Assembly (NCBI GenBank): GCA_902805475.1
Contig: CADCSX010000002.1
Coordinates: 2,790,001-2,854,000 of the forward strand
DNA from: Entonaema liquescens
Lineage: Eukaryota > Ascomycota > Sordariomycetes > Xylariales > Xylariaceae
Direction: 5' to 3'
Length of the DNA: 64,000 nucleotides
Positions 47,201 through 60,540 of the stretch are shown in pieces. The stretch's first letter is position 1; each line of letters starts with the position of its first letter. Below the pieces are notes generated by a model. The model did no database searches, had not been told where the DNA came from, and saw nothing but the letters and a program-made list of their open reading frames with translations. The position numbers were made by a program, and so were the translations under genes.

Positions 47201-50200
47201 TTTGTAGTCTATAGTTGGTCGAGGGCTCAACCGACACTAAATCCGATGGTACGATGTTATAGGTGTTGGGATTCCAACGTGAAACGTGATCTTCTTACAT
47301 AGCTGGTGGTGGTGTTATATGTCATCATATGTGTACTTGCTTAACCCGGGAGTCCCAAGATCCGCTCGGCACCGGTGGCAGTAGAAAAGAGTCCAAACCC
47401 CGGACTGGACGGGAACGTCGGCTAAGCCTGAGACTAGAAGATTTAGAAGGCTTCTAGCTCTTACTCATCGAAGACAGCGCCGACGCATGCTAAGCACTTC
47501 TAACCCATCATAGTACTGATGCCTATCGACGTTTCGTCATCCTTACGTCCTTGTTGTTCCTCGCGGTTAGTCGTTCAGCTCGCTCGTTCAGGGCGGCAGC
47601 GCCTCCAGTAAAATCTTGATTACGCACTGCCTGATCAGCCACCCAACCCAGTCACCACATCTGCCTTCATCCCATCCCATAGCCGCAGGACCCGTTGAAG
47701 ATCCGTTTCCGCACATGGCCGCAGTTGGGCTCAGTGTACCTATTTACAAATCTACACGCTTCGATTTCTTTAGCCCCCAACTTGCCAGAGAGCCATGTCG
47801 ATCTGCTAACCCACCATACGTACGTTCGGCTTTGGGGGAAGCTGACTACTAACCCGCATAGGTTTAGGTACCGTAGCCAGTTAGTCAATCCACGCACGAG
47901 CGCACATGGAAAACTTGCGTACCCGGGTGTGTAGGCCTTTTGGTTCGTATTCCTACGATACCGCGCATATTTGCCGCAGATAGGTACTTTGTAGAAGAAA
48001 GCCCCAGAAAAGTAGCCTACGGATTGGGCAGGACTAGCTAAGAAAGGTTGGCCCCTCGATGTATTGGATGTGCGCATCGTAGGGTAGGGTAAGGTAGTAA
48101 AGTGAAAATCTCGGCGGGGCACTCGCCAACGGAGACGACGCAGGCGCTGCGAGCAAGTCTGCCGGCTGCTAGAGAAATAGAACGGTGCAGGGGAGCGGCG
48201 TAGCACGGGCTGGGTGGTGGCTCGAGGGATTCGGTCGCTTTCGCGAGTGGATTGCTGCGTGTACATGCGCCTCAAGTCTCTGGTAGTATCCGATAAGTAG
48301 ACGCATTGTATCCTGTATGTCCATCTAGTTGTACATTATAAACGCCTTGTTCTAACCAAAGGAACGAATCCTTCTGATCTGGGCCAAGGATATCCATGGA
48401 AAAGAAAGGTGGCTTGCCTTTTCGGTCGCAGGTAGACAGAAGCCTACTTACTATACTATCGTATGGGCATCTAACCCCAACTTTACATCGACGATGTTAT
48501 ATCGTATGCGCCGGATGCTACTTACATTGCATACCTAACCGGTAGTATCTTACACGCACATAAGTCAATCAAATACCCGGAGTACCATGTGGCGGAATAT
48601 GACAGAAGCGATCCGATATATGTTGCAATCAAGTGCCTTCGAGGGAAGGGGTTTATAAGCGAATATGGATGACGCGAACCGGTCAATAGCATGATATGCG
48701 TGTCTTACCTTTGTACGAAATAGTGTCACCAGACTACTTAGTCGGATCTCCTCGTAGGCTGGAAGCTTGGAATGCGAATAGAAAAAGCAGCCCTCTATTG
48801 CTACCCCAGCGGGACTAACAAGCTGAATATTAATCAACTCTATACTTGTTTTACTGCTCGTGAGACTTCTACTCGAAACGTGCCTCAGACCCTTGGCTAG
48901 AGGTAGGTATATAGAGAAGATCTACATTCAGGAATACAATAGATCTGTATATCTGAAGTAGGGTGTAGAGGGCCAAAAATACGGCAACCCAACTTCTTTG
49001 ACTATTGAGGAAAGTCAGGGCAATTTGATCTACCGATAAGGCAGATTGACAGAAGCACGGTAGTGAATAAGACATACAAGGATCGTACGTACATACACGT
49101 AGGATCGGTTTCGCTTCCGATGCATGTACCTTCGCTGCATAGTCCCGAGTAAAGTGTTACCAGTTCGTCGATGACTTAACTTTTCTTGCTTCGTAATGTT
49201 GAGGCCGTAGGTGTAAACGGGTTAAGACAGGATGAACCTCGAGATCTGTGTGCCAACTTGCGAAGCGCAACTAGCAGCAAAGCAAAAGCACTCAGCCATG
49301 GCTGGTAGGCGACTAGGGTCCCACGATGCGGGAATGCAAGGGCCACAATTGGAGCCGTTCACACACAAACTTATGCATAAAAGGAACGTGGGATGATGCA
49401 GCAGCTTGACATCGCAAGCGCGGACGGGGTCAATGGAGACTCCTGCGTACCTTGCCACTGCAACCGTCGTGATAAACTTCCGAACCCCGACGTCTACATA
49501 GATCTCGCCGTCTCTTCCCAGGATTGAAGGTAGACAATCTCTTGGTTCTGAGCGGGGAAAAGCGGTGGCTTGAAGTTTGGCTACCTAGGTACGCAATAGG
49601 GTGTTGTATGACTGAGACTTCTCTTCGATTAGTGATCTATATGCATAACCATAGATGAGAGACTCTTATGGACGTTGTATCTTTGGTTGAATGTGAAATT
49701 CGACCTTCTCATTTGCGCAAGCTTGCTCCCATTGTCTCGCTCCCGAAACTCTTGTCTTGTTTGCTGTGGATATTGTAAGCTGGTGACTAGGCCATACATA
49801 GTAAGATGGTACGTATGATCGATCCATTGAACGAGGAAAAGCGTTTCATGCAGTTAGACTTGCTAAAGTTCTGCATTTGACTCTAGAAGCCCAAGCGCTT
49901 ATCGACTTACAGGAGTTTCAACCGAACTTGTGGGGAAGACCAAATAGCCACCTAGACAAGGTTACAGCGAGCTGACATGCGTAATAGCTATTATGCAGTA
50001 CTGCGAAGCTGGTCCATGGTTATTGCAGAAAACGAGTTCATGGCAATCTCAAGTTACCTGGATCTCATAAGACTGGCCTTTCTAGGGTGCGGCGTAGTTA
50101 ATATGGGACTGGTACTGCATTGATTTGATAGTATTTGCCCACATAAAAGATGAGAGGAATGTTAATAGCTCGAGACTACCAAGAAGTGAAGAAATCGAGG

Positions 50201-53200
50201 ATAGCTCGTCTTGTTTCGATATTACCATGATACGCTACCCATATGATTTAATTGATAGCTTGACCGCTAAGTTAAGGAGCGAACATGGCCGGGCTTAATG
50301 CAAGGTAACGCCACGATGTACCGTCACAACCACAATAGATGGATAAAACGGGAAATTATTAAAATTAAAGGCGGCGTCCCGTGTTCGACTTCGCGGGAGT
50401 GACTGACGGGTCGGGAATGAATTATAAGCGAGGCGAGATCTTTTCTCTGTTCCGGCGAACTAGTCTGTGCGCCGCTACCGGCTTTGGGACAACCTGGGTT
50501 GGCTAAGGCCGGAGACATCCAGAATTTCGTAAGAGGCTAAACAGATTATCGCGGGCCAGTCCGCTTGTTTCTGATACGGTAGATCTCAGTTCGCCAAATC
50601 TAGCCACGCAAATAGTTGAATATCGTGGCATCACGGGTTTGTTAAAGTAACTGTTGATGAAACACAGTTATATCCCAATCATATAATTACTTGATAAGAG
50701 AATAGTATATCGAAACCGATGGGGTGAATGAGCCTTGCCTAAACATGTTAGTATTCTTGTTGCAGGGTTTAGGTTTAGACTGTGTATGTGCCGTAGCATT
50801 ATGGCGTTTGTTTCGTGAAGCGGCAGAGCGGTAGCATCGGAGCGGGCCTTGTAATAAAATCTCCACGCCCGGAACCCATGACCGGCAGCCTTGCCTTTCT
50901 CGATGAGACGAATGTGATCCGCGTATGCAGTAGAATAGCTACCGGTATCGTAGGAGGTCCCATATTTCGCCATCTTGACCCCTGGTCCACCGCACGTTCC
51001 TGAAGGTTTCAGGAACATCTGGGATTGACTGGTACAGTGGGACAAGGTACCCCGGCCTCGTCTCAGCCAGCCAAGTTGGAGACCTATGTTCTTGGAATAG
51101 GCTTAATATAGCTAGCTGGTGGGTGATAGTAGGACCGCGATAGTAGCAACGGAGTTGAAGTAAGTAGTATGCTAGTAAAACTAATAGCCACTCCCCGTAT
51201 GCGATATTAAGAGGCGGCGGGGGAGAGGGATAAAAGAAAAAGTCGGAATTATGTTCACGTGGAGGTTAACGGCCAACAGGTATTGTCGTATTCTTAAGAT
51301 GCGAGCGTAACATTCGCATGCCATTCATCCACCACATGCATTAGTCCGAGCTATAGTCGCTATCGGGCTAAGTAGCTGAACTGTCCTGGATAGCAGCAGA
51401 GTAGGATTCAGCTGTAACATACAATTACTCGGCCTAGTATGTAGTATGACTGAAGAAAAGGCGCGGCTCGTGTCTCTGTGGCACTTTGCTGTTTGTCTTA
51501 ATGATCCACCCATGGTGTGTTGCCCTCGAGGAAGTAAGTTAATCATTAACCTTAGTCGTAAAATATAATTGCGGAATTCTAATTAGGGGATGGATGTAAT
51601 GTAGGCTGCTAAATAGGGCTTGTGGTTCTCTATCGAAATACTAGTGCTTTATCATCGCTATTGCTATGCCTGGGAATAGAGATGCTGGGTATTTGGATCC
51701 CTTGATACTCATTATCTCGTCTCGTTGGATAACGATTTACCTTTTCGGCAGCTGTAATCCATCCTGAGATCCTTGATCTCCACTCAGATGTGCTTCAGAT
51801 TCGGAGCGATCAGTTATCTAATTCTTATGCGCTGCCGTTCAGGATTGTTCTTAAAATAGAGCAAGTAAATCCAAGGAACATTCCATCGCTTGATCCACCA
51901 CTAGAAAGTTGGAAGAACAACTCTATACACTTGCCTAACTGGAAACCTCGTGGTCCTTGCCACGTGGGCTACGTGGTTTGTTGACTTCGGTACTGTCCTT
52001 GCAAGATGCAACTTGATATCCGCCTAGTTGGTATGTACATGTTTCATAGCTTCTTGCGCTTCTCTAGAGGTCGTCACTGTGGAACCTCTCTTCAGGCAGA
52101 GAGGAAATCGTAATCCGTAAAGGGCCAAGTGTATGCACGTGTGGGTGTGACCCCGACCTGATGCTGCTTTATGGCGCTTCTAATACCAAATGAGATTATA
52201 GCATTCGGTTTAAAGCGAAATTAAGCATTTAGAGAAAGATGGGATAGAGAAGTAAGTTCATATGATGTTGAACCACCTCTAGCTACGTCGATAAGTCGAT
52301 TTTGAACTGGATATGGTATATTTCATAGCTTGACTGTGGTTACTGGTCTTATACGCTCGTGAGCGCCGAGTTTTCTTCTCGTGTTGAGAATATCGTATAC
52401 GCTGGTGTGATGTCGCCCGTAAATGCACCGCTGATGTGAGATTGTTCTGGCAGATTAACTGACACAGCTCCCCCCCACCGTAAGACAGAAGTCACCACAG
52501 TAGAGTGCATAATAACAGCCTCGCTACGTCGCACAGCGTAACGTATTGGGGTGCAGTACCGCCGTCCTGGACCATTTGTACTTTAGACGGTAGGTTGTCT
52601 TGCATGTAATATTTTAGTCATGCCTAGCATTACCGTAGGAGGTTGACGCCTTATTACTGGTGCAATATACTGACGTATCCGAAGGACTATTTCTAATAAG
52701 AACCGTATCGGGCTTTAGTGTCTTTGGTGAGATCGGGGATTCCGCCACGAAGCCTATCGGCGATGAAGCTTTTTATGAATTGCCGCTTTGATTACTTGTA
52801 CTGTACAAGTTCTTGACCAACAGGCTTGAGTTAAATATGACGACGTCACTATCTTAACTTTTTTTTTTCTATACTGCTGACTGTGAATTTGGCTTGACTG
52901 GAAATTTGATGGTCCGTTTCCCCGAGTCTTTATGATTTTAGTGGCACTACACCAATGCGTCAACATCGTTCGAGTAGCCACATGTAGTTTGCATTTGTTG
53001 CAAAGCTACCCGGCGGATAGACAATTTTTGACTGCCGCTGTAGTGGCGGGCCAGTGGGGTAGAGAAGCTCTACGTAATCGGTGGTGAGACAACAAGCAGG
53101 AGACGGATACCTGTACCACATCGGACCTGGCTCTTAGACAAGCTAGGACTGCGTATAATACTTTGCCTTGCTAGCTTTTTGCCTTATGGGCTGAGAATTT

Positions 53201-54047
53201 TCATTGGATGAAGCTCGGCGGCAGGATTACATGGCGTCATCCCGGGGATGGCACACAGTAGTGTTTCTGTATAACTACTCCATCATGGGGATCCAATGAT
53301 TGGATCATGGTAGTATGCAATGCCGTCAAAGCGGGATTCTAACATATCTGGTAGGGTAAAGATTGGGAAAGGCTGAAGAGGAAAACTGCCCGGATAGGGT
53401 AAGGTTAGGTAGGAAATGCGTACATGATAATGATATGTATCGTATGTATCATATGGCTTGGCTACCACATACCTAATTTGCAGACATTTAGCGAGGCGCT
53501 GCATAGGTAGTGTATGTAGAAAGTGATATATAGTGTGATGTGATGGGTACACCGAGAATGTGTCATGAAAAAAAAAAAAAAGAAAGTAGTAAGAAGTAAG
53601 AAAATCATGAACTTTTTACAAGCACACATGAGCTTTAATGCCTGAAAGTCACGTTAGAGTTGAATTGAATAATACGCCTTGAGTATTAGGTAAGACGGTT
53701 GATTTGATCTTACATAAGGTAAGTGCATTTTGACTCTTGAACGCAGGTGCCCGTCGCATAGGTAATTTCATCAAGGTACTGTAGCTGTGTAGGTAGGTAC
53801 CTAGTTACGATAGATGGAAACATGTACCCATGGACCTTCCATCTGAGACATGAAAGTGGAGGTATACATGAAAGTATTTGAACATTACCTATGTATTTAT
53901 GTATTAATGTACCTCTGTAAATATCATTTTTGATAGAATTCATCATTAAACCTGTTCCTAACAAACTCAACTTACGTGTAACCCCATCAAACCCGCCCAA
54001 TCGCTTGGGAATTGATAACTGAATGAACCATCGGCTTTAATAGTCGT

Positions 54048-54070
54048 CATCATCATCATCATCATCATCA
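54048..54070. repeat. (CAT)n microsatellite
   Basis: Seven perfect CAT triplets plus a partial copy. Confidence 0.95.
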
Positions 54071-55779
54071 ATAGAACATCATAATAACGGGAAAAAGGAG
54101 CATTGATTTGTGGAGGCGAGGCCTCAGCTTCTTCACAATACGAAATTACAGTAACTGTGGAGAGAGGCTGAATAGTCGAATGTTGACCTCCTGATATCGC
54201 TTTGACTTCTTTATTCTTATTAATTTTTTTTCTCTGTTACGGAGCAAACTAAGCTGAGACCACATATTACCATCATAACGCCGCCTGCGGTCCAGCTGCC
54301 CAGCTATTCCAGCGGTCCCACGTGCAGAATACTCCTAGCGCTAGCTTAGGTCAACTTGACACCAGTTTGACACTATTCTCAAGCTTTAGCGGATAAACTC
54401 CATGATCGCTTCGAGATCTATCGATTCTAGCGCCTCTAGAGCCTACGCTGGAACATTTCTACGAGCGGCTGAAAGACTACCATGCCATTAGAGGCTTGTG
54501 GCGGGAATGCTGCCGAACCTTTGACTGGCCCAACTGGGATTGACCATCGGCTTTCTCATTTCCTTTTAAGTCGTAGCTTCAAGGCGGCTCATAGACGGCT
54601 GTTGTTAGAATGAGGTATGAAAATAATACTAATATATGCTATGTCAGGTATATTCACTTGCGGCTAATACTTCTCTAAATGGCATTTTTCGTTGAGTTTC
54701 TCGGCGATACGAGAACCTCAGAGCTTCGTCCGTCTGCATTGTAATCAATGAAGAGTGTGTACCAATCCATACGATGGTTGCTTACTTATCAAACAAGATC
54801 CTTAAAAAGTTCATACACTAAAGAGGTACGAAGTACAACTACGCTACGGTGCCTGGCTTTTCGTAGCCATGGACGCGGACTGCAATATGGTTGGAGACAA
54901 GGATCTTGCCCCTGTTGACAAGGATTGGGAAAATTCCTATTCCATGTCGCAGTAGTCCGCACAGACTACAGAGGACCCCTCGATACTGGTTCGCTGCCCA
55001 CTTGGACTCTCCCTCGGGCCTTCATAACCCATATTCCAGCGCTTCTCTTACATACATGACTGGATCCACATAGCGGGTTCGATACGCAGACTGCCTGGTT
55101 GACTGGCAGAGAGAATGAAGTGATCACAGCGTCCAATGCTCTTGTTTGTTACATATTAGCAGGTACGTCTTCCTAGTACGTGATGGGATATGACCCGATA
55201 GCCGGAAAGGTGGCTTGATACTTACACAGACCGGTTCCAACGGTTAGCGTTAAAGATATGGGATTTCAAAACAGATGGATCATTACTGTCCACTCGATCC
55301 TTCACACCTTGTATACGTTATACATAGTTACATCTACAATCTACGTACTTACATACTAACACACTTACACACACCTGATGCGCCTAACGTACAGCAACCT
55401 ATAACGTACATGCGGTATCCAGATTAGGTTTGTAGGTTGGTGTACATGTCAACTACGTGCGGAGTACACACGTCTAGTCCACTTCCCCGTCTAGATAGGA
55501 CATGCTGGGTGCCCAATCTGCCAACGTGCAAGGGCTCGCGCAAGGTACCCCTTCCCTGACAAGACCTGGACGGGGATCTCGAGAGCGCGGTACGTAGCGT
55601 AGTACGTATTACGGTACCCGTACCGCAGCAGGTAACAGGTATCGTAGTATTGCAATAATAAACGAGATAATAATGATCATAATCCTACCTACCTAATACT
55701 TCACCTACAGGCTACAATACATATGTACCATACCCATCATACCATGCGTGTGCTTTGGTCCCTTGTGGCCCCCATCTTC

Positions 55780-56740
55780 TTTTCCCTTTTCCACTACCGC
55801 AATTCTCCTGACTACTTCTAACTGGCGATCCCTTCTCCGTTATGGCCTCGTCGTTCTTCACTTTTAGAGTTGTCTACACTCATTACTGAACGCGAGTTAC
55901 GCTGTCGGTCTATAACGATAGCTTGATAGCCTGGTGGCCGCTACTGGCTAGAAATTGCCATTTAGCAGACTACCGGTTCTACGTTGCGAATCAAGGGTCT
56001 ACCTTGTTTCAACTTGACCTAGGGTTGAGAGGGGGAAGGAAAAGCAATTTGATGGGAATAATAGCAGGATTCCCCTTTTCTCTTTTAACGACAAGTCCCT
56101 TAAAAAAGAATATCTACCAGCTATTGCATAGCAACATCTCGTCAGTTTACAGGGAGGGTTGACAGCGTATTGATTGGGTGTTTTCCGGCCATCGACCATC
56201 GAAAAATTGGATCATTAATTCATATCTTATTGGTATCTCATATCCCGGCAAGATTTTGGAGAGCATATCTTTTCGTCCACTAGGGGAAGATCTTAAACAT
56301 CCTCGACTATTTTCCCTCTTCTATATACTTGTTATCCAAGCAACTAATAACTCGATCATCACCATCCTAACGAACCAACGAACTGTCGGAAATAGAATTC
56401 GATTTACGATTTTTGGATTTTAAAGAGCTATAACCTGGTCTAACAAGTTATTCACTATTCACATCTGGAAGCTCGTCTTTTTTTTTCTTCCCACACACAT
56501 GCGCCGTCGCCATCGCCCAACAGCTTTCTATTTTCCTTGTCGCGGGCATAAGCTTACCCCCAACTTGAAACAGTCCTTTACCGGACGCTTGCCACAGCCA
56601 CCGAGACATTGGTCGGTCGAACTGAATACTGTCAGCACTCGGACGTAGCCACTCCGAATCGAAGCCTTGCTTTTAGTCATTGACTATCCCGTCTATAATC
56701 AACCTTACCCACCTCGACCTCACGAAACCTTACGTCGCTC
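55780..56740 (+). promoter_or_regulatory. Pyrimidine-rich leader of the RING-PH-VWA gene
   Basis: C/T-rich plus-strand sequence typical of promoters and 5' UTRs in these fungi. It contains two upstream ORFs of 79 codons (55923-56162) and 81 codons (56178-56423) before the main ATG at 56741. If transcription starts upstream of 55923, these would be uORFs and could restrain translation. Confidence 0.4.
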
Positions 56741-59700
56741 ATGTTTAGTCGATCATCGTCAAAATCACACGGACTTTCTAGCGGTATCAGCTCTAAGGAT
56801 TATAGGTCCCGCGACAGTCAGAAATCGAATAAATTCGACTTAGGTATTTTGAGGCCCGGGGCTGAGTCGCGCTCTCTGCGTTCTCTTCGGAGAAAGGAAA
56901 AGGAAGAAGATTGGGATAGTATAAGCGGCAGTGTTCCATCCTATCCTGAGAAGAGTAAGTTCTACTTCTGACTGGAACTACACTTGGGATTTCCCCCACC
57001 TTGTGGCCCGTCCAACTGAGACACAAGTCTCGCCATTGCGCAATCGCGGCTGATTGTGTGAACCATTACCAGATCATTCTATTACCGCGGCTTCGCTTCG
57101 CCCCACACCGCAAACACAGCGAGCGTCGTCGCATCGCTCTGCAGCTTCCATAAGCTCCTCAACATCTAGAGATACCATACGTCAAAGCACCATGTCGGGC
57201 GCATTGAATTCGGAAAGGAGTCGTACGCGGAGGGAGAGGACATTCGTTGGGAGTGAATGTGCCGTTTGTGAAGAGCCGTTAGAGCACACATTGCGCGGAG
57301 AGAGGATCTTACAATTCTCATGTTCGCACGTTTCGCACGAGGCTTGCTTCTATGAGTTCATACGCGAATTCGAGTCGCAATATTGCCCTTCATGCAATGC
57401 ACCTTTACACTTGGACACAAGCCGTGGAGGCAACGTGCTTGATATTGGTTAGTTGTCCATACAGTGGTTAAGTTGGGCCTATACTAACTTCTATCCGTCG
57501 ATACAGAGAAAATAACTAGCATGGTACGATCCGTCTCGGCCGATAACAGGTCGCTGACAGGACCAACGACACAGAGAGATCCTTGGGAAACCCAAGGCGG
57601 TCGTCCACCCAGTGGCGAGTCTAATGTCAGAAGTGTAGCCCCTAGCAATAGCGGCCAAAGCATCACCCGAGGCAGTGTTCGAGATAGTCGGGAACCACCA
57701 CCTTCGGAGCGGTATATGAACAACCATAAGCATGACCGCAGCAACAGCGAAGCGACTGGTATCACTGCGTCGACTGGTTATCCCGAGACAGCACAGAGCG
57801 GTCCGCCACGCCGCCATGATTACGACCTTCAGGCTATGGAGACAACACCTGGAAGCCCGAGAGCTATGTCGCGCAATCCGATCCCACCACCCTCTGTTGT
57901 CGTTCGATCTGAATTCCCTACCATAACACGTTCAAGACAGCAACAGACCTTAACATGCCTCGTCTCGGTAGAAGTTGCCGATAACAAGTGGAAACCTGAT
58001 CCAGAAGACCTTGGTATTGTGAACCCAGCGCCACCCGCACGCACAGAGGATACGTTTACGCAAAGACCGCCGTCGCCAGCGAGAAGTTCGCAACCGCGCT
58101 TCTATCCATACGAAGCGCCTGAGGTCCTCGAGGAAATGACCGAAAACTTACGGAATCGGGTCGATAACTGGCACGGCCTCGATTTCAATAGGTATGCGAT
58201 CGTAGTTTTGCATCTTTCTACTACAATCACTAACCTGAAGTAGGTTTGGAAAGCTTCGACTTTACGGCACTTTACGTGTTGGAAAGGATAAAGTTTCATG
58301 GCAGGAGTTGGAATGCTACCTCTTTGCCGAAATGCTCATTTGTGTCAAAGAAAAGAAGAACCTCCCGCCCGCACAACAACAACAATGGGATGAGAATGGC
58401 ATGCCTCGAAGAGCAACACGATGTACCCTGAAGGGTTCTATCCTTATCAAGAAGCATCTCAATGAAGTCACTGAAACCGGTATGAGTGAGTGGCCTATCT
58501 ACATATCTAGAAGATCTAGCTAATTAATTTTTCTTAACCTACAGTTGATGAGAACGTACTAACTCTCAGCCTCTCCGTTGCGGAACTCCCGCAGTTCCAC
58601 TTACGCTTTGAGAACCGAAACCAGTTGAAACTATGGCAGCAGGCTCTTCTCGACCTTAATGCTGTTGAGGGATCTCCAGTCAGAAGCCCGGTTTATGAGC
58701 GTGCCGAAGCATCAGAAAACGAGGAAGATGAATGGGGCAGAGGAGGCGGCAGACCCCAACGGGTCTCGTCCGTAGCCTCTTCTTATGGTGGTCCCAAGTC
58801 CATCACCACAGCTGCTACTGAGTATACCAGTGTCGCGAGGAGCCCGTTAATATCGTCGTTCCACGTACCTATTGATGTCGTTGTTGTGGTTCCTATTTCC
58901 TCTTCGATGCAGGGTGTTAAGATCAATCTAGTCAGGGATGCGTTGAAATTCATGGTCAACAACCTTGGAGAGCGGGATCGCATGGGTCTTGTTACGTTTG
59001 GTTCAGGGGGTGGTGGTGTGCCCATTGTGGGAATGACTACGAAGGCATGGCACGGATGGAATAATATTTTAAGCTCGATCAAACCCGTGGGACAGAAGAG
59101 CCACCGTGCGGATGTTGTAGAAGGCGCAAATGTTGCCATGGATCTACTCATGCAGCGCAAGTATAATAACCCGATCGCGACGATCATGCTCATCAGCGAC
59201 GCTTCCACATCAGACGCTGACAGCGTCGACTTTGTCGTTTCGAGAGCGGAAGCTGCCAAGTAAGATAACCTCCGTTAAAATGAGGTTGAATAATACTAAC
59301 AATACTCAGGATTACAATCCATTCTTTTGGTCTTGGTATGACCCACAAACCGGACACTATGATCGAGTTATCTACACGGACGAAGGCTTCGTATACTTAC
59401 GTGAAGGACTGGATGATGCTACGCGAGTGTCTAGCAGGCTGCCTAGGATCGCTACAGTCTTTGTCTCATCAGAACGTGAAGCTGAAGTTGAAGTTACCAG
59501 AAGGCTCTCCTGCTAGGTTCCATAAGATCAGCGGAGCGTTGCAGATCACCAAACGTGCTACGGGTCGCGATGCGGAAGCTTCCTTAGGCGATCTCAGATT
59601 CGGAGACAAGAGGGACATCCTAGTTCAACTAGTCATTCTTCCCGATAACACATCGCAAGAACAATTACCTCAAGATCCGTGGGAAACGATTGTATCCGGT

Positions 59701-60540
59701 TTAGAAGCTTTGGGTGGACCTGTAGAGCACGACGATCAAAGGGCGGTCTCGGTAGAAGAATTACCGCTCATTCAGGCAGATCTGGTATGGGGCGATATCT
59801 TGAGAGATGGTACAATGATGCATCTTCCGAGACCATCATTACTCGCAATTACAATGCTTCCAGCGCCGGGTAATTCTAAGAAGGCATCCTGGCAAAACAA
59901 CCCTCCGATCCCGCCTCACCCTCATATTGTACAAAGGCGAATGGAGCTTCTCACTTCTGACATGCTCACTCGGGCATTAACATTGGTCTCACGAGGCCAG
60001 CACGATCGCGCACAGACGCTTCTTAACGAAACCCGTTCGATCCTGAAGGGATTAGGGAAAGGTGGACTACCGCCTGTCCCAGTGCCATCGATGGCTAACA
60101 AATCAAACCCTTCAACTCCTCAGCCTGGATCAGACGCCTCTCCAATTTCGGCCACGCCAGATCGCAAACACACCCCGTCGCCAACTGCTTCAGCTCACTC
60201 TGGTGCCAATGGCTTCCCACCGTCGATTCCTCGAAGCCGATCTACCGACGGTTTAACGTTGGGCAACGCCAATGGTATCGACGTCAGCACAGTCGCTGCG
60301 CTGGATTCCGAACTTGAGACTAGCCTTGAGTGGATAAGCCACCCAGCCGTGTTTGGGCGTGACAGCCGCAAGGCCGTCCTCCAAGCCATCGGAGTTATCA
60401 GCAGCCAGCGAGCGTTCACATTCCGAACGCCAATCGAGAGCCTGTGGGCTGGTCGTGTCAACGGCGTTAAGAAGCTAACAGACAAGAGCCGCGAATGGAG
60501 AGAAGAAGCCGGCGGCGAGGGAATTATCGAAGAGCCATGA
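56741..60540 (+). CDS. RING-PH-VWA protein with Ste5-like domain order
   Basis: Six exons: 56741-56954, 57073-57447, 57507-58191, 58244-58479, 58545-59259 and 59310-60540; all phases agree, giving 1,151 residues. A Ser/Arg-rich N-terminus is followed by a RING-H2 domain at about 134-182 (CAVC ... CSHVSHEAC ... CPSC), then a disordered region. A PH domain at about 425-542 follows (FGKLRLYGTLRVG ... KLWQQALLDL), and a von Willebrand factor A domain starts near 612 (IDVVVVVPISSSMQG ... DRMGLVTFGSG ... IMLISDAST). The VWA MIDAS Asp is replaced by Pro. A long C-terminal part after the VWA contains HIVQRRMELLTSDMLTRAL, and Ser/Pro-rich disorder precedes the conserved end. Yeast Ste5, the pheromone MAP-kinase scaffold, has RING-H2, PH and VWA domains in this order, so an ancestral Ste5/Far1-like scaffold is plausible. 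A ubiquitin-ligase role is the alternative. No function has been demonstrated here. Confidence 0.88.

Larger units (their letters stand above)
43841..56740. other. 12.9 kb gene desert
   Basis: No supported protein gene. The longest ORF is 202 codons (minus, 48275-47667), Arg/Ser/Tyr-rich without a domain; others are under 130 codons and overlap on both strands. The first 2 kb (to about 45900) and 48.2-50.3 kb are TA-rich by eye, while 45.8-48.2 kb is richer in GC. Features seen: a SINE-like relic (44035-44220), a poly-A tract (53568-53581), a (CAT)n tract (54048-54070), and numerous TACCTA/TAGGTA words. From about 55780 the sequence becomes pyrimidine-rich and belongs to the next gene's leader. 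It may be decayed transposon DNA or carry non-coding transcripts. Confidence 0.45.

Noticed and set aside
47667..48275. 202-codon minus-strand ORF in the gene desert
   Set aside because: Longest ORF there, but Arg/Ser/Tyr-rich with no domain, splice or family signal.
55060..55100. GGGTTCGATACGC, B-box-like
   Set aside because: No A box or cloverleaf upstream.
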